Position numbers and translations under genes: made by a program. 32,130 nucleotides of DNA from Beijerinckiaceae bacterium (GTDB lineage: Bacteria > Pseudomonadota > Alphaproteobacteria > Rhizobiales > Beijerinckiaceae), in the NCBI GenBank assembly GCA_021324915.1, contig JAJPIC010000025.1:1-32130 (forward strand), given 5' to 3'. Below, piece by piece: positions 25,207 to 32,130 of the stretch (its first letter is position 1; the number at the start of each line of letters is the position of its first letter). A model generated the notes under the pieces. That model had not been told where the DNA came from. It saw nothing but the letters and a program-made list of their open reading frames with translations, and did no database searches.

Positions 25207-25235
25207 CATTTGGAGCGGGCCGCGCCGCTTGTCAA
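25207..25235 (-). promoter_or_regulatory. predicted promoter of the tRNA-Leu gene
   Basis: On the minus strand TTGACA (25235-25230), a 17-bp spacer and CAAATG (25212-25207) place the start a few bases before the tRNA 5' end at 25196. A perfect -35 is paired with a poor -10, and there is a GC-rich discriminator between the -10 and the tRNA, as expected for stable RNA genes. Confidence 0.55.
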
Positions 25236-25314
25236 CGGCCAAGCGCGATGGGCCTATACACGGCTCCCATCCTTAAATAGAAGAGCGGCGCAAAGCGTTG
25301 GGAGCGGAAAGGCC

Positions 25315-26316
25315 ATGAACTCAGCTTGGCGATCGGACCGGCTCGTTGCGGTTTTCGGCGGCTCGGGCTTTCTCGGCCGGTATGTCGTGCGCGCGCTCGC
25401 CAAGCGCGGCTGGCGGGTGCTGGTCGCAACACGGCGGCCGGATCTTGCCGGCCATTTGCAGCCGCTCGGCGGCGTCGGCCAGATCCACGCGGTGCAGGCC
25501 AACCTGCGTTATCCAGAATCGATCGCGCCGGTGCTGCGCAGGGCGGATGCGGCCGTCAATCTCGTCGGCATTCTGCGTCAGAGCGGGCGCCAGACGTTCG
25601 ACGCCGTCCATAGGCAGGGTGCGGAAAACCTCGCTTTGGCGGCGCGCGCGGCCGGCGTAAATCTCGTCCACGTTTCGGCGCTCGGCGCCGATCCTGCCTC
25701 GGCTTCCCTCTATGCGAAGAGCAAGGCCGCCGGCGAAGAGGCCGTGCGCGCCGTCTTGCCGGACGCCATCATCCTGCGCCCCTCGGTGATCTTCGGACCC
25801 GAAGACCTATTCTTCAACCGTTTCGCGACCATGGCGCGATTGTTGCCCGCGCTGCCGCTGATCGGCGGCGGCCATACCAAATTGCAGCCCGTCTATGCGG
25901 GCGATGTCGGGGAGAGCGTGGCGCGCGCGCTCGACGCTGGCGCGCAAGCCGGCGCAAGCTACGAACTCGGCGGACCGGAAATATGCAGTCTGCGTGAGAT
26001 TATGGCCTTTATCCTCAAGGTTACGGGGCGCAACAGATTGCTGTTGCCGGTCCCCTTCGGTCTCGCCAAGTTTCTCGCCTTCGGCACGGAAATGGCGGCG
26101 AAAGTCTCGCTCGGATCGATCCCGGAGACTTTCGTCTTGACGCGCGATCAAGTCGAGCTCCTGCGCCAGGACAATATCGTCTCATCCGAGGCGGCGGCCG
26201 AGAAGCGCACGCTCGAAGGCCTCGGGATCAGCCCGGAATCTTTCGAAGCGCTCGTGCCGGCCTATCTCGTACGCTATCGCAAGTTCGGCCGATTTACCGA
26301 GACGCGCAGCGCCTAA
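25315..26316 (+). CDS. NDUFA9-like SDR family NAD(P)-binding protein
   Basis: A protein of 333 residues of the atypical short-chain dehydrogenase/reductase group related to the complex I accessory subunit NDUFA9. The Rossmann glycine motif is VAVFGGSGFLGRYVV near residues 11-25, followed by DAAVNLVGIL, HVSALGAD and YAKSKAAGEEAV, which keeps Tyr and Lys of the SDR-type site, and ILRPSVIFGPEDLFFNRF. The C-terminal part is family-specific. In alphaproteobacteria such proteins associate with NADH dehydrogenase or act in quinone/lipid-linked steps. No nuo genes are near. The start at 25315 has GGAGCGGAAAGG upstream. Confidence 0.88.
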   Translation: MNSAWRSDRLVAVFGGSGFLGRYVVRALAKRGWRVLVATRRPDLAGHLQPLGGVGQIHAVQANLRYPESIAPVLRRADAAVNLVGILRQSGRQTFDAVHRQGAENLALAARAAGVNLVHVSALGADPASASLYAKSKAAGEEAVRAVLPDAIILRPSVIFGPEDLFFNRFATMARLLPALPLIGGGHTKLQPVYAGDVGESVARALDAGAQAGASYELGGPEICSLREIMAFILKVTGRNRLLLPVPFGLAKFLAFGTEMAAKVSLGSIPETFVLTRDQVELLRQDNIVSSEAAAEKRTLEGLGISPESFEALVPAYLVRYRKFGRFTETRSA

Positions 26317-26386
26317 TTCTCCGCCATTCTGCTAAATAGAGGGGGACCTGCCCAATGCCGGGGATCGTCCCACGGCCGGAATCGCA

Positions 26387-28819
26387 ATGAAGTTCACGCT
26401 CTCCTGGCTCAAACGCCATCTCGAAACAGACGCCAGCCTCGAAGAGATCGTCGCAACCTTGACGAGGATCGGGCTCGAAGTCGAACGGGTCCATGATCCG
26501 GCGGCGTCGCTCAAAGGCTTCGTGATCGCCACAATTGCCGAAGCAAGGCAGCATCCCAACGCCGACCGGCTGCGCCTCTGTTTCGTGGATACCGGCAGGG
26601 ACCCGCTGATCCAGGTGGTCTGCGGGGCGCCCAATGCGCGCACCGGCCTCAAATCCGTCTTTGCCGCGCCCGGCACTTACATTCCCGGCAAACAAATGAC
26701 GCTGAGCAAAGGCGTCATCCGCGGCGTCGAATCGCTCGGCATGCTCTGTTCGGGTGCCGAACTCGAGATCTCCGCGGATCGCGACGGCATCCTCGAATTG
26801 CCGCAGGATGCGCCGGTCGGAATGTCCTATGCCGAATGGGCTGGGCTCGATGATCCCGTGATCGAAATTGCGCTCACGCCGAATCGGCCGGACGCTTTGG
26901 GCGTTGCCGGAATTGCCCGCGATCTGGCAGCCGCCGGGCTCGGGCGCCTGGTCACGCCGCCCGTTTCGCGCGTCCAAGGCCAATTCGCCTGTCCTTTCGG
27001 CGTGAAGCTCGATTTTGTCGAAGCCGATCAACATCTGGCGCCCGCCTTCGCTCTGCGGCTCGTGCGCGGCGTGAAAAATGGGCCGAGCCCCGAATGGCTG
27101 CAAAAACAGCTGACCGCCATCGGTCTGCGCCCGATCAATGCACTGGTCGACGTCACCAATTTCCTGACCTTCGACCGGGCGCGCCCGCTGCACGTGTTCG
27201 ACGCGGCCAAGATCCGCGGCGACCTCGTCGTTCGCCGCGCGCGTGCGGGCGAGAGCCTGGCGGCGCTCGACGGCAAGACCTATGCGCTCGACAGCGAGAC
27301 CGTCGTCATCGCAAGCGATAATGGGGTGGAATCGATTGCCGGCATTATCGGCGGGGAGGCTTCCGGCTGTACCGAAGGGACAACCGACGTGCTGATCGAA
27401 TCGGCGCTGTGGGATCCGGCCAATATCGCCCGCAGCGGCCGGCGGCTCGCAATCCTCTCCGATGCGCGCTATCGCTTCGAGCGCGGCGTCGATCCGGCCT
27501 TCCTGCTGCCGGGCCTCGATTATGCGACCGACCTCGTTCTCGAATTCTGCGGGGGCGTTGCATCCGACGTCGTGCTCGCCGGAAAAGTGCCGCAGACTGC
27601 GCTCCGCATCACTTTTCCCTGGAGCGAAGTGCGCCGTCTGACGGGAATCGAGCTTTCTCCCTCGGAGATGGCGGGCATTCTCGAACTGCTCGGCTTCAAG
27701 CTCGCGCGCGTCGTCGGCAACAGCGATCTCGTCATTGTCGAGCCGCCGAGCTGGCGACCGGACATCGAAGGAAAGGCCGATCTCGTCGAGGAGATTTTGC
27801 GCATCGCCGGCATCGACCGCGTTCCCGCGCAGCCGCTCTTGCCGGACGAGCCCAAGGTCGCAACCCCGGTTCTCAATTCCTTGCAACGGCGGATCGGCAC
27901 GGCAAAGCGCGCGCTCGCTTCGAATGGACTCGTCGAAGCCGTCACCTGGTCATTCATTTCGCACGAGCAAGCCGTTTTCTTCGGCGGCGGCGAGGAAAGC
28001 TTGACGCTCGCCAATCCGATCGCCGCGGATCTCTCCGATATGAGGCCGAGCCTTTTGCCGGGTCTCATTGCGGCGGCTCAGCGCAATGCAGACCGCGGCC
28101 TCGGCGATGTGGCGCTTTTCGAAGTCGGACAGATCTTCAAAGGCACGGAACCGGCGGACCAAAAAATGGCCGCGGCCGCAATTCGGCGCGGTGGTGCTCG
28201 GCTCGCGGCGGCAGGGCGACATTGGGCAGCGGGCGAGGGGAGCGCAGATATTTTCGATGCCAAGGCGGACGCACTGGCTCTGCTAGGGAGCATCGGAGCC
28301 TCGCTTTCAGGCCTGCAGATCGTGCCGGGCGGACCCTCCTGGTTTCATCCTGGCCGGTCCGGCGCGCTCCAATTCGGACCGAAAAATGTGATCGGCCATT
28401 TCGGCGAGATCAATCCGCGCGTGCTCGATGCCTTGGGTGTGAACGGGCCTGTTGTCGCATTCGAATTGCGGCTCGACGACATACCGGCGCCCAAATCCAA
28501 GCCGACGAAGACCAAACCCAAGCTCGAAATTTCGGACTTCATGCCGGTCACGCGCGATTTCGCCTTCCTTGTCGCGCGCAGCGTGAAAGCCGGGGATATC
28601 GTCAAAGCGGCCGAGGCCGCCGATCGCCTGCTCGTTGTCGATGTGAACGTTTTCGATGTTTACGAAGGCACCGGCGTTCCGGCGGGCAAGAAGTCAGTCG
28701 CCATTGCGGTCACTTTGCAGCCGCGCGAGCGGACGTTGACCGAAGCCGAGATCGATGCCGTCGCGGCAAAGATCGTCACACAAGTGGCGGATAAAACCGG
28801 CGCCACCTTGAGGGGATGA
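26387..28819 (+). CDS. pheT: phenylalanine--tRNA ligase beta subunit PheT
   Basis: A protein of 810 residues, full length. The N-terminal [12 protein letters not shown] leads into a tRNA-binding OB domain (about 40-150, [20 protein letters not shown]), then the B3/B4 editing domain, the B5 domain, the core synthetase-like region ([23 protein letters not shown] and later) and the C-terminal FDX-ACB anticodon-binding domain at about 715-808 ([15 protein letters not shown]). PheT works as an alpha2-beta2 enzyme with PheS. pheS is normally just upstream of pheT and is absent here, so the alpha subunit must be encoded elsewhere. The stop overlaps the start of the next gene by ATGA. Confidence 0.96.
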   Translation: MKFTLSWLKRHLETDASLEEIVATLTRIGLEVERVHDPAASLKGFVIATIAEARQHPNADRLRLCFVDTGRDPLIQVVCGAPNARTGLKSVFAAPGTYIPGKQMTLSKGVIRGVESLGMLCSGAELEISADRDGILELPQDAPVGMSYAEWAGLDDPVIEIALTPNRPDALGVAGIARDLAAAGLGRLVTPPVSRVQGQFACPFGVKLDFVEADQHLAPAFALRLVRGVKNGPSPEWLQKQLTAIGLRPINALVDVTNFLTFDRARPLHVFDAAKIRGDLVVRRARAGESLAALDGKTYALDSETVVIASDNGVESIAGIIGGEASGCTEGTTDVLIESALWDPANIARSGRRLAILSDARYRFERGVDPAFLLPGLDYATDLVLEFCGGVASDVVLAGKVPQTALRITFPWSEVRRLTGIELSPSEMAGILELLGFKLARVVGNSDLVIVEPPSWRPDIEGKADLVEEILRIAGIDRVPAQPLLPDEPKVATPVLNSLQRRIGTAKRALASNGLVEAVTWSFISHEQAVFFGGGEESLTLANPIAADLSDMRPSLLPGLIAAAQRNADRGLGDVALFEVGQIFKGTEPADQKMAAAAIRRGGARLAAAGRHWAAGEGSADIFDAKADALALLGSIGASLSGLQIVPGGPSWFHPGRSGALQFGPKNVIGHFGEINPRVLDALGVNGPVVAFELRLDDIPAPKSKPTKTKPKLEISDFMPVTRDFAFLVARSVKAGDIVKAAEAADRLLVVDVNVFDVYEGTGVPAGKKSVAIAVTLQPRERTLTEAEIDAVAAKIVTQVADKTGATLRG

Positions 28820-29067
28820 ATGTGCGAGCGAGCGTGATGATTGCCGCAGCCGCGGCTTGCCTTTGCGCGACTTCGATTGCAGCCGCAAAGTCGATCAAGG
28901 ATTGCGAGCAGATCCAGGAGGCGGATGCCTATAACCGCTGTCTCGCCCAATTCGGTCCGGTTGCGCACGAACATCGTCTGGCGCCGGTGCCTTCCGGCGC
29001 CAACCGCGGCCACGGGCGGCGCCATTGGCATCATTACGGAAGGCGCAAGCGGGCGGTTTTGGACTAA
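28816..29067 (+). CDS. small secreted Cys/His-rich protein coupled to pheT
   Basis: A protein of 83 residues. The ATG overlaps the pheT stop (ATGA), so translation is probably coupled. The N-terminus is a signal peptide ([20 protein letters not shown], cleavage near AAAKS at about 24-26). The mature part starts with [18 protein letters not shown], holding two Cys 12 apart, and ends with a basic, His-rich tail ([14 protein letters not shown]). I do not recognise a named family, though I recall similar small proteins annotated as hypothetical in Rhizobiales. The Cys pair may form a disulfide or bind a metal together with the His cluster. Confidence 0.68.
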   Translation: MNVRASVMIAAAAACLCATSIAAAKSIKDCEQIQEADAYNRCLAQFGPVAHEHRLAPVPSGANRGHGRRHWHHYGRRKRAVLD

Positions 29068-29092
29068 GCGCGTTTATAGGCTCGCCTTCTGA

Positions 29093-29257
29093 CGTCGCAA
29101 GCGCGGACGCACCCAAGTAGAGCTTGCCGCCGCAGCCGGCATTTCACAAAGCTATCTCGCGGGTCTTGAGGCCGGCGATCGCAAAGGCAAGCCGGATCTC
29201 CTCAAGCGGATCGCTCACGTGCTCGGCGTGCGCATGGAAGATCTCACAGCGGAGTGA
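29093..29257 (+). pseudogene. remnant of an XRE-type helix-turn-helix regulator
   Basis: A reading frame of 54 codons, open only from 29093 because of a TGA at 29090-29092, encodes a complete-looking HTH_3 domain without a start codon: RRKRGRTQVELAAAAGISQS and then YLAGLEAGDRKGKPDLLKRI, then AHVLGVRMEDLTAE. Helices 2 and 3 (TQVELAAAAGIS and QSYLAGLEAG) are intact. No ATG, GTG or TTG lies upstream of the domain in frame, so it cannot be expressed as is. It lies in the gap where pheS would be expected and ends 9 bp before the rplT stop. Confidence 0.7.
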
Positions 29258-29266
29258 GCGCGCCTC

Positions 29267-29629
29267 TCACGCGCTCGGCAGGGCCGCCTTGGCCTGTTCG
29301 ACAATCGCCTTGAACGCGGCAGGTTCGCGGATCGCGAGATCGGAGAGGACCTTGCGGTCGATCTCGACTCCGGCGCGGTTCAAACCGTCGATGAAACGCG
29401 AATAGGTGAGACCGAATTCGCGCGTCGCCGCATTGAGACGCTGGATCCAGAGTGCGCGGAACTCGCGCTTGCGCGTCTTGCGGTCGCGCGTCGCATATTG
29501 CATCGCGCGGTCGACCGCCGCCTTGGCGGTGCGGATCGTGTTCTTGCGCCGGCCGTAGAAGCCTTTGGCGGCCTTCAGTGTCTTTTTGTGCTTGGCGTGC
29601 GAGGTGACGCCGCGTTTGACGCGTGCCAT
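29267..29629 (-). CDS. rplT: 50S ribosomal protein L20
   Basis: A 120-residue basic protein starting [18 protein letters not shown], with the canonical [19 protein letters not shown] and [20 protein letters not shown] blocks. L20 is essential early in large-subunit assembly and, in bacteria where this was studied, represses its own operon by binding the mRNA. GGAG stands eight bases before the ATG. It is the last gene of infC-rpmI-rplT. Confidence 0.97.
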   Translation of the reverse strand: MARVKRGVTSHAKHKKTLKAAKGFYGRRKNTIRTAKAAVDRAMQYATRDRKTRKREFRALWIQRLNAATREFGLTYSRFIDGLNRAGVEIDRKVLSDLAIREPAAFKAIVEQAKAALPSA

Positions 29630-29668
29630 GGCAGATCTCCAGATGTGCGAGGACGGGAAGCGGAGGGT

Positions 29669-29869
29669 TCAGGCGTTGGGCAGGAAGAACTTTTTGACGT
29701 TCTCTCCGTCCGACTTGAACAGGACGTTCGTGCCGCGCAGATTGCGGATCTGCTTGTTGGTCCGCTTGATCATACCGTGGCGCTTGCCGCGCTGGGCATA
29801 GATCACTTTGCCGGTCGCCGTCAGCTTGAATCGCTTCTTGGCGCCCGACTTGGTCTTCAACTTGGGCAT
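29669..29869 (-). CDS. rpmI: 50S ribosomal protein L35
   Basis: A 66-residue protein starting [17 protein letters not shown], followed by [17 protein letters not shown] and NLRGTNVLF, all typical of L35. It lies between infC and rplT. The upstream spacer to infC is 241 bases and contains a palindromic repeat and two hairpins. Confidence 0.96.
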   Translation of the reverse strand: MPKLKTKSGAKKRFKLTATGKVIYAQRGKRHGMIKRTNKQIRNLRGTNVLFKSDGENVKKFFLPNA

Positions 29870-29892
29870 TTGCTCGTCTCCTAGTTTTTGTT

Positions 29893-29940
29893 GAGCACGA
29901 TCTTTCCGGAAAACCGGTTTCCACTTTCCGGATCATGCTC
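29893..29940. repeat. palindromic intergenic repeat, Rhizobiales type, copy 1
   Basis: Ends GAGCACGATC (29893-29902) and GATCATGCTC (29931-29940) are inverted with one mismatch, and the interior holds TCCGGAAA/TTTCCGGA and AAACCGGTTT. The core AAACCGGTTTCCACTTT is nearly the same as in the copy at 32026-32076. I recognise this element from many Rhizobiales genomes. It lies close before rpmI, inside the infC-rpmI spacer. Confidence 0.85.
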
Positions 29941-30009
29941 CGGCCCCGGGCGGGGCGCGTAATTGCTTCGAGCGGAAATCCGCAACCGATTCGATCGGGA
30001 AATCCGCTC

Positions 30010-30064
30010 CGTTCGTTGCCGAACGAGCGAAAGAACCGCCACGGCAGCCCGCGCCGGGCGGTTC
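30010..30064 (-). promoter_or_regulatory. two hairpins in the infC-rpmI spacer (possible leader of rpmI-rplT)
   Basis: One hairpin pairs CGTTCG with CGAACG around a 4-base loop (30010-30025). The other pairs GAACCGCC with GGCGGTTC (30033-30040 and 30057-30064), extended by CGGC/GCCG inside after a one-base bulge. No T tract follows. L20 represses rpmI-rplT through structures in this same interval in E. coli, so a regulatory role is plausible, but the shapes differ and this is inference. Confidence 0.4.
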
Positions 30065-30110
30065 CAAGAGCGGGCGTTATAAGCGCAAAGCTGCGGCCAA
30101 TGCAACCTGG

Positions 30111-30650
30111 CTATCTTGGTGCCAGAATCATCACCATCTGCCGCCCTTCGATCGACGGCTCGGCTTCGACCTTGGCGAAGGGCATGGTCTCCGTCCGCAC
30201 CCGGTCGAGGAGCTTGTAACCGAGCTCCTGGTGTGCCATTTCGCGGCCACGAAAGCGAAGGGTGATTTTGACCTTGTCGCCTTCTTCAAAAAAGCGGCGC
30301 ACCGCCTTCATTTTCACGTCGTAATCGTGCTCGTCGATGCCCGGCCGGAGCTTGATCTCCTTGATCTCGACGACCTTCTGCTTCTTGCGGGCTTCGGCGG
30401 CCTTTTTCTGTTCGAGAAAGCGATATTTGCCGTAATCGAGGATCTTGCAAACGGGCGGGTTGGCAGTCGGCACGATTTCAACGAGGTCGAGCCCCGCCTC
30501 GTCGGCGGTTTGTTGGGCTTCGTAGACCTGGACGATGCCTCGGTTGTGCCCTTCGGCATCGATGAGTTGAACCTCGCGAGCGCGGATTTCACGATTAACG
30601 CGCGGCCCGTCCTTTTGCGGGGCCTGAGTGCTCTTCATGGGACGGCGAAT
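30111..30650 (-). CDS. infC: translation initiation factor IF-3, with an ATT start codon
   Basis: A protein of 179 residues. N-domain [18 protein letters not shown] and [17 protein letters not shown], linker around [20 protein letters not shown], and C-domain [19 protein letters not shown] and [21 protein letters not shown]-3 checks the start codon on the 30S subunit. The start is set at ATT (30650) because AGGAG stands eight bases before it, and the reading RRPMKSTQ then follows. AUU starts for infC, used for autoregulation, are known in several bacteria. The ATG at 30638 is four codons later and would be too far from that ribosome binding site. It heads infC-rpmI-rplT. Confidence 0.93.
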   Translation of the reverse strand: MRRPMKSTQAPQKDGPRVNREIRAREVQLIDAEGHNRGIVQVYEAQQTADEAGLDLVEIVPTANPPVCKILDYGKYRFLEQKKAAEARKKQKVVEIKEIKLRPGIDEHDYDVKMKAVRRFFEEGDKVKITLRFRGREMAHQELGYKLLDRVRTETMPFAKVEAEPSIEGRQMVMILAPR

Positions 30651-30736
30651 GGTCTCTTCTCCTCTCGTAAATGATCGAACCCGGCGCATGCGGCAGGGCG
30701 CACGAAATGTGTCCCCGGTGCCTCGCCGGACCCGGC

Positions 30737-30768
30737 TTTAGAATCGTTGCGTTGCGCGGCAGAGTCAA
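30737..30768 (-). promoter_or_regulatory. possible promoter of the infC operon
   Basis: On the minus strand TTGACT (30768-30763) is followed after about 17-19 bp by GATTCTAA. The leader before the ATT start of infC would be about 80 bases. The -10 is poor, so this is a weak prediction. Confidence 0.35.
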
Positions 30769-30851
30769 TGGAGCGAAACGGGCGCATGAAATTTGCTGGG
30801 CGGTATCCCATTCAACTCATTCAAAATTATCGGTCTTGTCGGCGCCGGTAT

Positions 30852-32102
30852 TCAGCCCTGCGCTGCAATCAACGCCGCATAGGCAGCGAGGGTTTCGGCT
30901 TGCATGTGCTCGAGCGAAAAGCGGCTGAGGACATGCGAGCGGGCACGCAACGACAGCGCGTCGCGCGCCGCGGCCCCGAGCGCGAGCGCCTGAGCGATCG
31001 CCTCCGCCAGCGCTCCGGGATCGCCGGCCGGCACGCACCAGCCGGTTGAAAGCGAGCTATCTTGCTGCACGATTTCGGGAAGGCCGCCCTGATCGGAGAC
31101 GACGACCGGCGTACCCATCGCCTGCGCCTCTACGCCAACGCGCCCGAATGCCTCGGGCTCGAGGGAGGGAACGACCGCCACAGCGGCGGCGAGCAAAGCT
31201 GCCGGCATATCGTTGCAATGGCCCGTCCGGCTTACCGTGCCGGCGAGCCCCGCCTGGGCAATTGCGGCATCGATCTCGCGGATATAGGAACCGCGGCTCC
31301 GATCGTCACCCGCCAGAATGAATTTGGTGCCCCGCAAGCCCGCCGCAACAAGCAGACGTGCCGCCTCGATAAGGACCTTGTGGCCCTTTCGCCCTGAAAG
31401 CCGGGCGGGAAGCAGGACGATCCTCTCTTCGGTGGCGACGCCCCAGGCATGCCGCAGGCTTGTCACGCGCTCCGGGTCGACATCCGCAGGATTGAAGACG
31501 CGGAAATCGATTCCGCGCTCGACAATGCGAATATTTCCCGCCGCGAAAGGATAAAGGGCGGCGATCCGGCTCGCGGTATAGACGGAATTGGCGATCACCA
31601 GATCGCCTTTCGCCATGATGGAATTGTAGCGCAATTTGGAAGTGCTGCTGCCGGAATAGGCGCCGTGATAAGTGGTGACGAAGGGCGTCCCGGTTCGCCG
31701 CGCGGCCCCATAGGCGACCCAGGCCGGCGCGCGTGATCGGGCATGGACGAGGGCGACGCCTTCGCTCTCGATCAGCCGCGCGAGACGGCGTTGATTGAGC
31801 ATCATGGCGAGCGGATTTCTGGTCCGCGCCGGAAAGGGCAGCCAAATCCCGCCTTTCGCCTGAAGCTCGCTGACCAATCGGCCGCCTTCGCTTGCGACGA
31901 GAGCCCTGGCGCCGGCCTCGGCGAGCGCCGCGGCAATATCTATGGCATCGGCATCGGCGCCGCCCGCTTCGAGCCGCGGCACGATCTGCAGGATTGTGAG
32001 CCCCGCGAGGCTGCTGCCCTTACCTAGAGCGGGATGCGAAAAAGTGGATACCGGTTTTTCGCGCAAATCCCGCTCTAATCTTTTAGAATCGATCACGTTC
32101 AT
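30852..32102 (-). CDS. GT4-family glycosyltransferase, 5' end inside a palindromic repeat
   Basis: A protein of up to 416 residues of the GT-B fold. N-domain: LTILQIVPRLEAGGADADAI from about residue 35, LVHARSRAPAWVAYGA and VTTYHGAYSG. C-domain: VLLPARLSGRKGHKVLIEAA, FILAGDDRSRGSYIREI and the donor-binding EPEAFGRVGVEAQAMGTPVV with the E-x7-E motif. Probably transfers a sugar in LPS or exopolysaccharide assembly. The first 26 or so codons (MNVIDSKRLERDLREK..., HPAL) are encoded by the repeat at 32026-32130 and are not a normal GT4 beginning. No ATG, GTG or TTG lies between the repeat and the conserved domain, so translation must start in the repeat, at ATG 32102 or TTG 32066, unless a rarer start is used. 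Confidence 0.85.
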   Translation of the reverse strand: MNVIDSKRLERDLREKPVSTFSHPALGKGSSLAGLTILQIVPRLEAGGADADAIDIAAALAEAGARALVASEGGRLVSELQAKGGIWLPFPARTRNPLAMMLNQRRLARLIESEGVALVHARSRAPAWVAYGAARRTGTPFVTTYHGAYSGSSTSKLRYNSIMAKGDLVIANSVYTASRIAALYPFAAGNIRIVERGIDFRVFNPADVDPERVTSLRHAWGVATEERIVLLPARLSGRKGHKVLIEAARLLVAAGLRGTKFILAGDDRSRGSYIREIDAAIAQAGLAGTVSRTGHCNDMPAALLAAAVAVVPSLEPEAFGRVGVEAQAMGTPVVVSDQGGLPEIVQQDSSLSTGWCVPAGDPGALAEAIAQALALGAAARDALSLRARSHVLSRFSLEHMQAETLAAYAALIAAQG

Positions 32103-32130
32103 GCTTTTGGATCGCTTCGATCCAAAAGCA
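32026..32130. repeat. palindromic intergenic repeat, Rhizobiales type, copy 2, continuing past the window
   Basis: The first unit (32026-32076) has arms AGAGCGGGAT and ATCCCGCTCT and inner arms GCGAAAAA and TTTTTCGC around a TACCGG core. It shares the AAACCGGTNTCCACTTT core with the copy at 29893 on the other strand. After 25 bases a second, perfect hairpin with 13-bp arms and a CTT loop (32102-32130) ends exactly at the window edge. I expect a mirrored copy beyond it, but cannot see it. Confidence 0.85.

Noticed and set aside
25111-25314. N-terminal extension of the NDUFA9-like protein through the tRNA-Leu gene
   Set aside because: The open frame is the antisense of the tRNA, and the ATG at 25315 has a good ribosome binding site and the correct family N-terminus.
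27409-28794. A 461-codon frame within pheT in another phase
   Set aside because: Almost pure Arg/Ala/Ser composition, and pheT is intact along the whole stretch.

Overview
The window is a high-GC chromosomal segment from an alphaproteobacterium, most likely Hyphomicrobiales (Rhizobiales). Beijerinckiaceae or Methylocystaceae is my guess within that order, not something the sequence proves. The placement rests on gene order and families: rpmH-rnpA-yidC-yihA-argB-HAD-dapD-dapE in one run, nadABC next to a NadQ-type regulator, lptC-lptA-lptB with a long LptB N-terminus, an rsmI-yraN pair divergent from an LpoA-like lipoprotein, an NDUFA9-like dehydrogenase, and two copies of a palindromic intergenic repeat familiar from Rhizobiales genomes. 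Nearly everything is housekeeping. I see no CRISPR array, transposase, integrase, toxin-antitoxin pair or defence island.

Layout, left to right. Positions 1-373 are gene-free. Then come a periplasmic glucan biosynthesis protein (+), a DUF1697 protein and a creatininase-family hydrolase (-), a secreted AprI/Inh-type metalloprotease inhibitor (+), a short RNase D (+), and the translationally coupled lptC-lptA-lptB cluster (+, 4990-7321) for lipopolysaccharide export. From 14751 down to 7425 a tightly packed minus-strand run of nine genes carries rpmH, rnpA, yidC, yihA, argB, a HAD nucleotidase, dapD, a small membrane protein and dapE. It starts at a good -35/-10 promoter (14823-14852). This run mixes ribosome and tRNA maturation, membrane insertion, arginine synthesis and lysine/diaminopimelate synthesis.

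Next on the minus strand is NAD synthesis: nadA-nadB-nadC (18258 to 14877), preceded by a Nudix-like winged-helix regulator (nadQ). A symmetric double operator sits between them. Upstream lie yraN and rsmI, and divergent from these an LpoA-like lipoprotein. A DUF707 glycosyltransferase-like protein, hemW and a tRNA-Leu(CAG) follow on the minus strand, then an NDUFA9-like SDR protein, pheT and a small secreted protein on the plus strand. A decayed HTH fragment separates these from the convergent infC-rpmI-rplT operon (-). The last gene is a GT4 glycosyltransferase whose only apparent start codons lie inside a palindromic repeat that runs to the window edge.

The points most worth a second look are the nadA double operator with a Nudix-dead regulator, the repeat that supplies the 5' end of the GT4 gene, the tandemly duplicated -10 box in front of rsmI, the missing pheS between rplT and pheT together with an HTH remnant at that breakpoint, and the structured infC-rpmI spacer. 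I did not find a convincing new multi-gene system.
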